DNA of 64,000 nt from Marinihelvus fidelis. Its GTDB lineage: Bacteria; Pseudomonadota; Gammaproteobacteria; Xanthomonadales; SZUA-36. Numbering within the stretch: the stretch's first letter is position 1; each line of letters starts with the position of its first letter. Shown here piece by piece: positions 36,209 to 44,364 of the stretch. The stretch covers positions 401,422 through 465,421 of the forward strand of contig NZ_VYXP01000005.1 of assembly GCF_008725655.1 (NCBI RefSeq), written 5' to 3'. Under the pieces are notes generated by a model. The model did not search any database. It was not told the DNA's origin and worked only from the letters and a program-made list of their open reading frames with translations. Both the position numbers and the translations under genes were made by a program.

Positions 36209-38031
36209 GCGGCATGACCACTCGGCTGACAACCGCGCAGGCGCTGGTGCGCTACCTGGCCGCGCAACACACGCAGGTTGATGGCGAACGCGTACCGCTG
36301 TTCGCGGGCTGCTGGGCGATCTTCGGCCATGGCAACGTCACCGGCATGGGCGAGGCCCTGCAGCACCAGCAATCGCGGCTGCCGACGTTCCGCGCCCATA
36401 ACGAGCAGGCCATGGCGCACGCGGCCATCGCCTACGCCAAGGCCAGCCAGCGGCGCCGGATGATGGCCTGCACCACGTCGATCGGCCCGGGCGCGACCAA
36501 CATGGTCACCGCCGCGGCGCTGGCGCACGTCAACCGCCTGCCGGTGCTGCTGTTGCCCGGTGACGTGTTCGCCTCGCGCCGGCCAGACCCGGTGCTGCAG
36601 CAGGTGGAGGATTTCAACGACGCCACGGTCAGCGCCAACGATTGCTTCCGGCCGGTGTCGCGTTACTTCGACCGCATCATGCGGCCAGAACAACTGCTGG
36701 ACAGCTTGCCGCGCGCCCTGTCGGTGCTGACCGACGCGGCCGATTGCGGCCCGGTGACCCTGTGCCTGCCGCAGGACGTGCAGCCCGAGGCCTTCGACTG
36801 GCCGGAATCGTTTTTTGAGCCGGTGCTGCACGTGCCCGCGCGGCCGCGGGCCGACCGCCAGCGCCTGGCGCGGGCGGCGGAATGGCTGAACGAAGCGGAG
36901 CGGCCGCTGGTCGTGTCCGGCGGTGGCGTGCTGTATTCAGGTGCGGAGAAGCGCCTGGGCCGATTCACTGAGCGCCGCGGCATTCCCGTCGCCGAGACAC
37001 AGGCCGGCAAGGGTGCATTGCCCTGGGGCCACGCGACCAACGTCGGCGCGCTCGGCGTGACCGGCAGTGAGGGCGCCAATGCCATGGCCGCCGAGGCGGA
37101 CGTCGTGCTGGCCATCGGTACGCGCCTGCAGGATTTTTCCACGGCGTCGAACACACTGTTCAACCCCAATGCCCGGGTGATCGCCATCAACCCCTGCCGC
37201 CACGACGCCATCAAGGCGGGCGCGCTGGCGCTGTCGGGCGACGCCGACGAGACGCTGGCGGAACTGGAAGACCTGGTGTCCACGGACACTGCCGTGCCGG
37301 AGTGGCGCGAGCGCGTGGCGTCGGCCCGGGATGACTGGGACAGGACCATCACGGCGGCGTTCACCGCGCCGGCATCCGGCCTGCCCGGCGACGCCCACGT
37401 GCTGGGTGTACTGGACGGTTTCGCCTCAGACGCCACTACGGTGGTCTGCGCGGCCGGCGGCTTGCCGGGCGAGCTGCACAAGCTGTGGCGCGCCTCCGGG
37501 CCCGGGAGCTACCACCTGGAATACGGCTACTCCTGCATGGGTTACGAGATTGCCGCCGGTATCGGCATCAAGCTGGCCGACCCGGCCCGCGAGGTGGTGG
37601 TCACCGTGGGTGACGGCAGCTACCTGATGATGAATTCCGAGCTGGCGACCGCCGTCGCCATGGGCCTGGACCTGACCGTCGTGCTGCTGGACAACGGCGG
37701 CTTCGGCTGTATCGAGCGGCTGCAGACGTCCTGTGGCGGTGATTCCTTCAACAACCTGTTCCCCGCCGACCGGCCCAGCCGCGTGGATTTCGCGGCCCAT
37801 GCCGCGGCCCTTGGCGCCCAGGCCGTGCACGTACCGGACCTTGAAGGCCTGGCAGCGGCGCTGGATGCCGCCCGTGAACGCGGCGGGGTGAATGTCATCG
37901 TTATCGATACCGACCCGCTGCATGCCACCGCGGAAGGCGGGGCCTGGTGGGATGTGCCGGTGGCAGAAGTGTCCGACAGCGCCACCGTGCGCGACGCGCT
38001 GGGCGCGTATCACAAGGTGCGCAAGCCATGA
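36205..38031 (+). CDS. iolD: 3D-(3,5/4)-trihydroxycyclohexane-1,2-dione hydrolase IolD
   Basis: IolD is a thiamine-diphosphate enzyme that opens the inositol ring, giving 5-deoxy-glucuronate. The 608-residue product has the N-terminal HNEQAMAHAAIAYAKA with the cofactor Glu, TTSIGPGATNMVTAAALAH, and the ThDP-binding GDGSYLMMNSELATA region near residue 470. Start and stop overlap iolC and iolE respectively by ATGA, so iolB-C-D-E are read as one coupled operon. Confidence 0.95.
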   Translation: MSGMTTRLTTAQALVRYLAAQHTQVDGERVPLFAGCWAIFGHGNVTGMGEALQHQQSRLPTFRAHNEQAMAHAAIAYAKASQRRRMMACTTSIGPGATNMVTAAALAHVNRLPVLLLPGDVFASRRPDPVLQQVEDFNDATVSANDCFRPVSRYFDRIMRPEQLLDSLPRALSVLTDAADCGPVTLCLPQDVQPEAFDWPESFFEPVLHVPARPRADRQRLARAAEWLNEAERPLVVSGGGVLYSGAEKRLGRFTERRGIPVAETQAGKGALPWGHATNVGALGVTGSEGANAMAAEADVVLAIGTRLQDFSTASNTLFNPNARVIAINPCRHDAIKAGALALSGDADETLAELEDLVSTDTAVPEWRERVASARDDWDRTITAAFTAPASGLPGDAHVLGVLDGFASDATTVVCAAGGLPGELHKLWRASGPGSYHLEYGYSCMGYEIAAGIGIKLADPAREVVVTVGDGSYLMMNSELATAVAMGLDLTVVLLDNGGFGCIERLQTSCGGDSFNNLFPADRPSRVDFAAHAAALGAQAVHVPDLEGLAAALDAARERGGVNVIVIDTDPLHATAEGGAWWDVPVAEVSDSATVRDALGAYHKVRKP

Positions 38032-38903
38032 ACACGCGACTGGGCATCAATCCGCTGACCTGGAGCAACGACGACCTGCCGCGTCTGGGCAGCGATATCT
38101 CGCTGGACACCTGCCTGCGCGAGGCTGCAGAAGTGGGCTACCAGGGCGTCGAGCTGGGGCACAAGTTCCCCCGCGACGCCGCCGTGCTTGGGCCGCTGCT
38201 GTCTCCGCACGGGCTGGCGCTGGTGTCAGGCTGGTATAGCTTGCGCCTGCTGGAGCGCGACGCCGCCGCGGAGTTCGAGGCCATGCAGCCCCACCTGGCG
38301 CTGTTGTCGGCGCTGGGGACGGACGTCATGGTCTGCGCCGAGGTCACGGGCTGCACGCATTCCGACGCCCGCGCGCCATTGTCCGCGCGGCCGGTCATCG
38401 CTCCCGGCGACTGGGCGCGCTTCAACCGGCGCATGGGTGAGCTCGCGCGGATGATGCGCGATGCCGGCATGCGCCTGGCCTATCACCATCACATGGGCAC
38501 CGTGGTGCAGTCGGCGGATGACGTCGACCGGCTGATGGCCGGCTGCGACGACGACGTTGAACTGCTGCTCGACACCGGCCATCTGACCTTCGCCGGTGGC
38601 GACCCCGTCCGGGCCGCGAACGACTACGCCGCCCGGGTTGCGCATGTGCACTGCAAGGACATCCGTCCCGGTGTGTTGTCCGGTGTGCTGAACGAGGATG
38701 CCTCTTTCCTGGCCGGCGTGGTGCGCGGGGTGTTCACGGTGCCGGGCGACGGCTGCGTGGATTACCCGGCGGTGTTCGCGCCGCTGCGCGGGGCCGGCTA
38801 TGAAGGCTGGCTGGTGGTGGAGGCCGAGCAGGATCCCACCGTGGCGGATCCCCTGACCTTTGCACGGGCCGGGCGCGAATACCTGTCATCCCTGGCCTGG
38901 TAG
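38028..38903 (+). CDS. iolE: Inosose dehydratase IolE
   Basis: IolE removes water from scyllo-inosose to give 3D-trihydroxycyclohexane-1,2-dione, the substrate of IolD. The 291-residue TIM-barrel protein starts MNTRLGINPLTWSNDDLP, the family signature, and shows metal-site segments GVELGHKFPRD, LAYHHHMGTVVQ, LLLDTGHLTFAG and VHCKDIRP. It is the last gene of iolBCDE. A strong terminator follows 60 bp later. Confidence 0.95.
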   Translation: MNTRLGINPLTWSNDDLPRLGSDISLDTCLREAAEVGYQGVELGHKFPRDAAVLGPLLSPHGLALVSGWYSLRLLERDAAAEFEAMQPHLALLSALGTDVMVCAEVTGCTHSDARAPLSARPVIAPGDWARFNRRMGELARMMRDAGMRLAYHHHMGTVVQSADDVDRLMAGCDDDVELLLDTGHLTFAGGDPVRAANDYAARVAHVHCKDIRPGVLSGVLNEDASFLAGVVRGVFTVPGDGCVDYPAVFAPLRGAGYEGWLVVEAEQDPTVADPLTFARAGREYLSSLAW

Positions 38904-38961
38904 GCCGTCAGCTCGCCATCTGTTGGCTTGCAGTCAGCCAACAATCAGACCGCAAAAATAG

Positions 38962-38990
38962 CCGGGGCCGCCAGGTGGCGGCCCCGGTTT
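38962..38990. terminator. Terminator between convergent iolE and phytase genes
   Basis: An 11-bp GC stem (CCGGGGCCGCC with GGCGGCCCCGG, loop AGGT) is followed by TTTCGTT on the plus strand and has AAAAATAG on the other side. It sits between two gene ends and could serve both. Confidence 0.8.
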
Positions 38991-39009
38991 CGTTCTACTC
39001 CAGCTCCAG

Positions 39010-41028
39010 TTACTCCAGTTCCAGCGCCTCGGCGATGTCCGCCCAGGAAACGAACTTGAAGTTCTGGCGTTCCGCCGGGGCGATATTGCGGCCGTCCTGC
39101 ACCGCCAGCATGCCCTGCGGGTAGGTGTCCCCCAGCGGCGCGCTGGTCACGTCCAGGCCGTCGGTTTCGGAAACACCATCAATGCCGCTGGCCGGGTCGG
39201 CGACCACGTGGAACTTGCCAACGTAGTCATGCTCGCCCTCCAGGCGGTACAGCAGGTAGCTGTTCTCGCCCTGGTTGGAGGCGACGATGTAGCCGCCGCC
39301 ATTGGCGCCGTGCCAGATGGAGATGCCCTCGATATCCGCGACCATGTGCTCGCCCTCGACGCTGTCGATCAGGCTGCGCTCGTTGCCGGCGTCCGCGCTG
39401 GCCGAGTACTTCCACAGGCCGTAGTCTTCCTGGGCGATGTAGAACGTGCCGGTGTTGTCGTCGGCGACGCAACCCTCCGCCTGGCCGCCAACTTCGATTT
39501 CGCGGACCTGCTTCGCGCTGACCTTGCCCTTCGAGGTCTCGGTCAGCTCGTACTGGCGGGTCAGGCCGTCGCCGCTGCCGTTGACGAACACGTAGAAGGC
39601 GCCGCTTTCGGCATCGCGGTACATGCACATGCCGTAGGGGTCCGGCAGGCCGGTGGGCTGCAGGCCGTCGGCGATCTCGGTCACTGTCGCGGTGGCCGGG
39701 TCAATGGCGTAGATGGAGATGTTGCTCTGGGTGCGGTTGCTGGCCGTGACCAGGGTCACCGTCTTGCCGTCCAGCTCGAAGCCGTCACGCAGGTCGACGT
39801 TGTTGATGCGGCCGTGGGCGAAGAACTGCAGCGACTCGCCGGCCAGGTTGTAGACATGCAGGCCGCCCTTCTTGTCGGTTCCGAACACCAGGCTGGCTTC
39901 CGGGTCGTTGGGGTTGACCCAGATGGCGGGATCATCGGCCGCGTCGCCCCAGCTCGCGACCACCTCGGTTTCGACGGTGGCGGTGACCGTGGCCACGCGC
40001 GGCGCTTGCGCGCCCGCTTCGGCCCTGGCGGCCAGGCCCAGTTCCGCCGCCAGCGCTTCCCAGGGCACCAGCGCGTACTCGCTGGCGCCGTCGGACTGGT
40101 CTTCATCGGCAATGGCCAGCCAGCCGCCGTCGGTGGTGGCCAGCGCGGCCATGCCCTCGGCCTCGGAGAGGCCGTCGATGGCGATCGCGCCTACGCGGTC
40201 ACCATCGGGTAAGCCGTAGGCGCTAAGGTAACCCTCGCCGGCGTCGGCCACCAGCAGGTAGGCGAGTTCCGGGCTCACGCTGTACACGGCGATGCCCTTG
40301 ATCTCCTCGCCCAGCTGGCCGCGCGGGGTGACCAGGTCGATCAGCTCGCGGGTGGTATCGGCCTCGGGCTCGGCGCCGAAGCGCCAGATGCCCAGTTCCT
40401 CGTCGCCCACGTAGACGGCGGCGTCACCGGCATCGACGGCGCAGAAGCCGGCGCCCTTGCCGGCCGGGATGGTCCGCAACAGGCGACCCTGCCAGCGGTC
40501 ACCGTCGCGATAGAGTTCCCAGTGGTGCAGCAGGCCCTCGTCGGTGGTGCCGTACAGGAACCAGGCGCCGGACAGCGTGCTGCGATAGCTGCACAGGCCG
40601 GTGAGCTCGTCGTGCACCGGAATCGGCTCGGCCGCCAGCGGCGCCAACTGGCCGTCGCCGGACGTCAGTTGCCACGGTGACAGGGTGGAGGCGGCGCCGT
40701 CGTAGACGATCGCGGCCACCGGCGCGGACTGGCCGTCGCGCAGCACCTCGACCATGCCGGCCTGGACATCCGGGTAGGCCTGCAGTCGCTGGCCGTCGGT
40801 GCCGTAGGTGTTCAGGCCGCCCTCGCCCTCGGCGGCCAACAGCACGACGCGGTCGGCATGCGGCCAGAAGGCGGCGTCGATGGCGGCGCCCAGTGCGGCG
40901 GGCTGCGTGTGCGCGGCGGGCGAGATCGACGGCATCACCGCGTCGCCGTCGTCGGCCACGGCGACCGTGGTCGCCTGCGTGGCCAGCAATGAAGTGGCGA
41001 GTGCCAAGGGGTAAAGTCTGTTCATCAT
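39010..41028 (-). CDS. Exported two-part beta-propeller phytase (3-phytase type)
   Basis: The 672-residue protein has a signal peptide (MMNRLYPLALATSLLATQAT) and two phytase-like halves. The C-terminal half (about 350-670) is a full beta-propeller phytase with DDPAIWVNPNDP, GTDKKGGLHVYNLAG, INNVDLRDGF, PYGMCMYRD and EGCVADDNTGTFYIAQEDYG, which hold calcium and phosphate. The N-terminal half repeats the pattern in part (GLNTYGTDGQRL, GLCSYRS, GAGFCAVDAGDAAVYVGDEELG). It would release phosphate from phytate outside the cell or in the periplasm. It is divergent from the phosphatase gene, with operator-like sites between. Confidence 0.92.
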   Translation of the reverse strand: MMNRLYPLALATSLLATQATTVAVADDGDAVMPSISPAAHTQPAALGAAIDAAFWPHADRVVLLAAEGEGGLNTYGTDGQRLQAYPDVQAGMVEVLRDGQSAPVAAIVYDGAASTLSPWQLTSGDGQLAPLAAEPIPVHDELTGLCSYRSTLSGAWFLYGTTDEGLLHHWELYRDGDRWQGRLLRTIPAGKGAGFCAVDAGDAAVYVGDEELGIWRFGAEPEADTTRELIDLVTPRGQLGEEIKGIAVYSVSPELAYLLVADAGEGYLSAYGLPDGDRVGAIAIDGLSEAEGMAALATTDGGWLAIADEDQSDGASEYALVPWEALAAELGLAARAEAGAQAPRVATVTATVETEVVASWGDAADDPAIWVNPNDPEASLVFGTDKKGGLHVYNLAGESLQFFAHGRINNVDLRDGFELDGKTVTLVTASNRTQSNISIYAIDPATATVTEIADGLQPTGLPDPYGMCMYRDAESGAFYVFVNGSGDGLTRQYELTETSKGKVSAKQVREIEVGGQAEGCVADDNTGTFYIAQEDYGLWKYSASADAGNERSLIDSVEGEHMVADIEGISIWHGANGGGYIVASNQGENSYLLYRLEGEHDYVGKFHVVADPASGIDGVSETDGLDVTSAPLGDTYPQGMLAVQDGRNIAPAERQNFKFVSWADIAEALELE

Positions 41029-41053
41029 GTTCCTGTCACCGGTTGCTTGGTAT

Positions 41054-41067
41054 GGAATAATAATTTC
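41054..41067. promoter_or_regulatory. Candidate IolR operator, GGAA-N6-TTTC
   Basis: GGAATAATAATTTC differs from GGAA-N6-TTCC by one base. It lies immediately downstream of the putative phytase -10 on the minus strand, that is, over the transcription start. Confidence 0.5.
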
Positions 41068-41069
41068 AT

Positions 41070-41098
41070 TATCTATTATAATCGAATGAAATTTTCAA
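41070..41098 (-). promoter_or_regulatory. Candidate promoter of the phytase gene
   Basis: On the minus strand TTGAAA (41098-41093) is followed after 17 nt by TAGATA (41075-41070). The gene starts at 41028. The region is far richer in AT than its surroundings. A TATAAT at 41077-41082 could be the -10 of the divergent phosphatase gene. Confidence 0.5.
41083..41096. promoter_or_regulatory. Weaker IolR-like operator, CGAA-N6-TTTC
   Basis: CGAATGAAATTTTC repeats the TGAAAT centre of the site at 30193-30206 and has degenerate GGAA/TTCC arms. It overlaps the putative phytase -35. Confidence 0.35.
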
Positions 41099-41145
41099 TA
41101 TACGGCCGCCGAAAATTCGCCCGGCCCCAGGACAAGGCTCACGAC

Positions 41146-42543
41146 ATGACCGAATTCATCCCGGAAAATCGCGTTCAACAGGGCAAATTGCCTGATGACC
41201 ATGACCTGTTCGTGACAGTTCGTCGTCACGCCTGGAAGGCCACGGCGCTGGCGGTTGCGGTACTGGCTTCCGCCTGCGGCACGACGCCCGCTTCGGCGCC
41301 GGCGTCTCCGGGTATAAACCCTTCGACGCCCGCCGGGGCGGAAACGTTTAAAGCGAACATCCTGGCCTTTGGCGATACCGGCTACGACTATGACTGGCTC
41401 GAGGCCGACGACTACGAGGACCCGCTGGACGCGCGGACCTATATCGTCGGTGAACTGGACGACTGGATCGAGGACAACATGCCGATCCAGGAATTCCGCC
41501 TCTCGCCATTTCATTTTGCCGAGCAGACCGGCGGCTGGGTGCCGGCCAGCGGCATGTGGCCGGTGGCCCGGGCGATCCAGGACTGGTGCGCGTCACCCGA
41601 CCGCTGTGACTTCGGCGTCATGCTGGGCGACAACATCTACCCCTCCGGTGCTACCGTCGGCGCCGACGGCCGCGACGACGCGGCGCGCTTCGACGACCTG
41701 ATGAACAAGCCGTACATCGGCCTGCAGGAGCAGGACGAGGACTTCGTCATCTACCCGGTGATGGGCAACCACGACTGGGAGACCTCGCGTGAGGGCGCCG
41801 AGGCGCAACTGGCCTACCTGCAGGCGTCACCGCTGTACCGCATGGACGGCTTCTGGTGGAAGAGCGAGCCCGTGCCGGGGGTCGAGGTGTTCGGCATCGA
41901 CACCACGCTGTTGTTGTCGGCCTTCGAAGAGCCTGAATACGCGTTTGCCGACGACGGTACGCCCGTGCATACCGGCGAGATCGACGAGGCGGACCCCTGG
42001 ACGGTCCCGCGCGGCGCGGAACGCGACCAGGTCGCCTGGCTGGCGAAAGCCCTGGCCGAGTCGGACGCACACTGGAAGATCGTCATCGCCCATCACCCGC
42101 TGTGGTCCGGCTCGGGCGGTAAGTACGAGCAGGCCAAGGTGCTGCGCGAGCAGCTTTACCCGGCGCTGTGCCGCTATGCCGACATGTTCCTGGCCGGCCA
42201 CGAGCACACGCTGGAGGTGCACATGGATGACTGCCGTGACGGCCTGGGCCAGCCCGACGACCGCCCGCTGATGACCCTGGTCTCCGGCGCGGCCGGCAAG
42301 CAGCGCGCCCTGCACAGCACGTTCATGGATTACCTGGACCGCACCTATCCGCAGAAAGAAACGCTGTACGCGCGCGGCCAGGTGTGGGGCTTTGCCACGC
42401 TGGAACTGGGCGAGGACGAGGCCGAGGTGACGCTGCTGGCCATTCCCGATGACGGCTCGAGCGCCATCGACGAAGTCTTCACCCACCGTTTCAAACGCCG
42501 ATCGGGCCGTGATGCAGGAGCGCTGACCCAGGCCTCACCGTGA
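41146..42543 (+). CDS. Lipoprotein metallophosphatase (purple-acid-phosphatase/calcineurin type)
   Basis: The 465-residue protein has a lipoprotein signal, VLASAC with Cys at residue 44 from this start; a GTG at 41212 would give a more normal 22-residue signal. The phosphatase core shows LAFGDTGYDYDW, MLGDNIYPSG, VMGNHDWE, IAHHPLWS and LAGHEHTLEVH, which bind two metals as in acid-phosphatase-5-like enzymes. It is placed to remove phosphates left by phytase in the periplasm. The symporter gene overlaps its stop (GTGA). Substrate is inferred from the locus. Confidence 0.87.
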   Translation: MTEFIPENRVQQGKLPDDHDLFVTVRRHAWKATALAVAVLASACGTTPASAPASPGINPSTPAGAETFKANILAFGDTGYDYDWLEADDYEDPLDARTYIVGELDDWIEDNMPIQEFRLSPFHFAEQTGGWVPASGMWPVARAIQDWCASPDRCDFGVMLGDNIYPSGATVGADGRDDAARFDDLMNKPYIGLQEQDEDFVIYPVMGNHDWETSREGAEAQLAYLQASPLYRMDGFWWKSEPVPGVEVFGIDTTLLLSAFEEPEYAFADDGTPVHTGEIDEADPWTVPRGAERDQVAWLAKALAESDAHWKIVIAHHPLWSGSGGKYEQAKVLREQLYPALCRYADMFLAGHEHTLEVHMDDCRDGLGQPDDRPLMTLVSGAAGKQRALHSTFMDYLDRTYPQKETLYARGQVWGFATLELGEDEAEVTLLAIPDDGSSAIDEVFTHRFKRRSGRDAGALTQASP

Positions 42544-44159
42544 ACTGGGTCGGGTTTGTCGGTTTCACCGCCCTGGTGGCGGTGATCGCCTGGCTCGGCA
42601 CCCGGCGTCACCAGGTGGGCGCCACCGCCGAAGGCTATTTCCTGGCCGGGCGCAGCCTGGGGCCGCTGTTTATCGCCGGCTCGCTGATGCTGACCAACCT
42701 GTCCACCGAGCACCTGATTGGCCTGAACGGCGACGCCTTCCAGCACACCATTGCCGTGACCGCCTGGGAGACCACTGCGGCCCTTGCCATGGTGCTGACC
42801 GCGCTGGTGTTCCTGCCGTTGTACCTGCGCAACGGCCTGACCACCATCCCCGAATTTCTCGACCGCCGCTTCGACTCCACCACCCGCGTCATCATGTCGG
42901 CGCTGTTCCTGCTCAGTTACGCGGTGGCGATCCTGCCGGTGGTGCTGCTGTTCGGCGCCAGCGGCATGGAAAGCCTGTTCGATGTGTCCGGCACACTGGG
43001 CATCAGTGAAGGTCAGGCGCGCTGGCTGCTGGTCTGGGGCATCGGCGGCCTGGGCAGCCTGTACGCCATTTTCGGCGGCCTGCGGGCGATCGCCATCTCC
43101 GACACCATCAACGGCGTCGGCTTCCTGCTGGCCAGCCTGATGATCCCGGTGCTGGCTCTGATGGCGGTGGGCGACGGCGACATGCTGGCCGGGCTGGAAA
43201 CGGTCTACACGGAAGAGAAGCCGAAATTCGACATTACCGGTAATGAGCCCGGCAGCTTCCTGCCGTTCGGCGTGCTGTTCACTGGCATGATCGTCAACCA
43301 GGTGTTTTTCTGGTGCGTAAACCAGTCCATCCTGCAGCGCGCGCTGGGCGCACGCAGCCTGGCTGCCGGCCAGCAGGGCGTGTTGCTGGCGGCCCTGTTC
43401 AAGCTGTTGGGGCCGCTGGTAGTGGTGCTGCCCGGCGTGATCGCCTGGCATCTTTTCAAGGGTGAGCTGCAGCGCGAAGACTACCTGCAGGCCTACCCGA
43501 TGCTGGTGGCCGAGGTGCTGCCGCCGGCGCTGGCCGGCCTGTTCGCGGCGGTGATGGTGGGTGCGGTGCTCAGCACCTTCAACAGTGTGCTGAACAGCGC
43601 CGCGACGCTGTTCAGCCACGGCATCTGGCGTCCGCTGTTCCAACGCGACGCCAGCGACCGGCAGATGGTCGCCTCGGGCCGCTGGTGCTCCATCGTGCTG
43701 GCCATTGCCGCGATGGTGACCGCGCCCCGCATCGATACCAGTGGCAGCCTGTACAACTACCTGCAGCAGATCAACGCCACGTTCTTCGGGCCAATGCTGG
43801 CGGTCATCCTGGCCGCGCTGTTTACGCGCAGGGCCTCGGCGCTGGCCGCCAAGACCGCGCTGGTCGTCGGCCCCGTCGTGTTCTACATGGTGAATTTCGC
43901 CTGGCGCGAACCCATCCAGGCCGCCGTGCAGTCCGCCTTCGGCCTGCAGGAGGAGATCCACTTCCTGCACTGGCTGGCCGTGGTGTTCGTGTTCACGGTG
44001 GCGCTGATCACCGCCATCAGCGCCTGGCGCCCCGACACCCGCTCACACGCACCCGCCGCGCCGGCTCCCGTCGATATGACGCCCTGGCGCATGGCGCGGC
44101 CGATTTCAGCGCTGGTCGTTCTCGCTACGCTCGCGACCTACATCCTGCTGGCGCAGTAG
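42540..44159 (+). CDS. Sodium:solute symporter (SSS family), predicted inositol transporter
   Basis: The 539-residue protein has about 14 membrane helices. The SSS marks are AEGYFLAGRSLGPLFIAGSLMLTNLSTEHLIGLNG, the conserved GGLRAIAISDTIN near residue 180 and the ALFAAVMVGAVLST-like core (AGLFAAVMVGAVLSTFNSVLNS). It starts at a GTG overlapping the phosphatase stop, so the two are coupled. Given its neighbours it most likely imports myo-inositol released from phytate, but sequence alone does not fix the solute. A repeat cluster follows its stop. Confidence 0.9.
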   Translation: MNWVGFVGFTALVAVIAWLGTRRHQVGATAEGYFLAGRSLGPLFIAGSLMLTNLSTEHLIGLNGDAFQHTIAVTAWETTAALAMVLTALVFLPLYLRNGLTTIPEFLDRRFDSTTRVIMSALFLLSYAVAILPVVLLFGASGMESLFDVSGTLGISEGQARWLLVWGIGGLGSLYAIFGGLRAIAISDTINGVGFLLASLMIPVLALMAVGDGDMLAGLETVYTEEKPKFDITGNEPGSFLPFGVLFTGMIVNQVFFWCVNQSILQRALGARSLAAGQQGVLLAALFKLLGPLVVVLPGVIAWHLFKGELQREDYLQAYPMLVAEVLPPALAGLFAAVMVGAVLSTFNSVLNSAATLFSHGIWRPLFQRDASDRQMVASGRWCSIVLAIAAMVTAPRIDTSGSLYNYLQQINATFFGPMLAVILAALFTRRASALAAKTALVVGPVVFYMVNFAWREPIQAAVQSAFGLQEEIHFLHWLAVVFVFTVALITAISAWRPDTRSHAPAAPAPVDMTPWRMARPISALVVLATLATYILLAQ

Positions 44160-44160
44160 G

Positions 44161-44173
44161 TGACGCGTGACGG
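44161..44173 (+). repeat. TGACGCG heptamer array (short)
   Basis: TGACGCG followed by TGACGG begins two bases after the symporter stop. It is the inverted counterpart of the longer CGCGTCA array at 44323-44364 on the other side of the hairpin element. Confidence 0.65.
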
Positions 44174-44189
44174 TGGGGTGGCGTCGCAT

Positions 44190-44304
44190 GCCCTGGGGAG
44201 GGGGGTTACTCCTTTCCGGACTCGCTCGAGTCCATCCATGGATCGCTCATCGGCGGCATCCATGCCGCCGAAGGTCCGGAAAAGAGTAACCCCCTCCCCA
44301 GGGC
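44190..44304 (+). repeat. Long-stem hairpin element, copy 1
   Basis: Arms at 44190-44220 and 44275-44304 pair over about 30 bp with one indel and one mismatch. The core (44218-44275) holds a perfect hairpin GGACTCGCTCGAGTCC, the palindrome ATCCATGGAT, and a second perfect hairpin at 44251-44270 (CGGCGGCAT/ATGCCGCCG). Copies 2 and 3 share the core, but their arms differ in sequence and still self-pair. Confidence 0.9.
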
Positions 44305-44322
44305 GTGGAACGCTTTTCGTCA

Positions 44323-44364
44323 CGCGTCACGCGTCACGCGTCACGCGTCACGTGTCACCAGTCA
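44323..44364 (-). repeat. TGACGCG heptamer array ending in the iolA stop codon
   Basis: On the plus strand CGCGTCA occurs four times in register, then CGTGTCA, then CCAGTCA. The last TCA (44362-44364) is the iolA stop read on the minus strand. Each unit therefore begins with TGA in the iolA direction, and the 7-nt period rotates TGA through all three frames. Confidence 0.85.

Noticed and set aside
42345..43970. Open frame of 541 codons opposite the sodium symporter
   Set aside because: His/Gln/Arg-rich shadow of a membrane protein; the plus-strand symporter is unambiguous.
44323..44364. Possible small CRISPR array
   Set aside because: The repeat unit is 7 nt with no spacers and no cas genes in the window; it is a simple tandem array.
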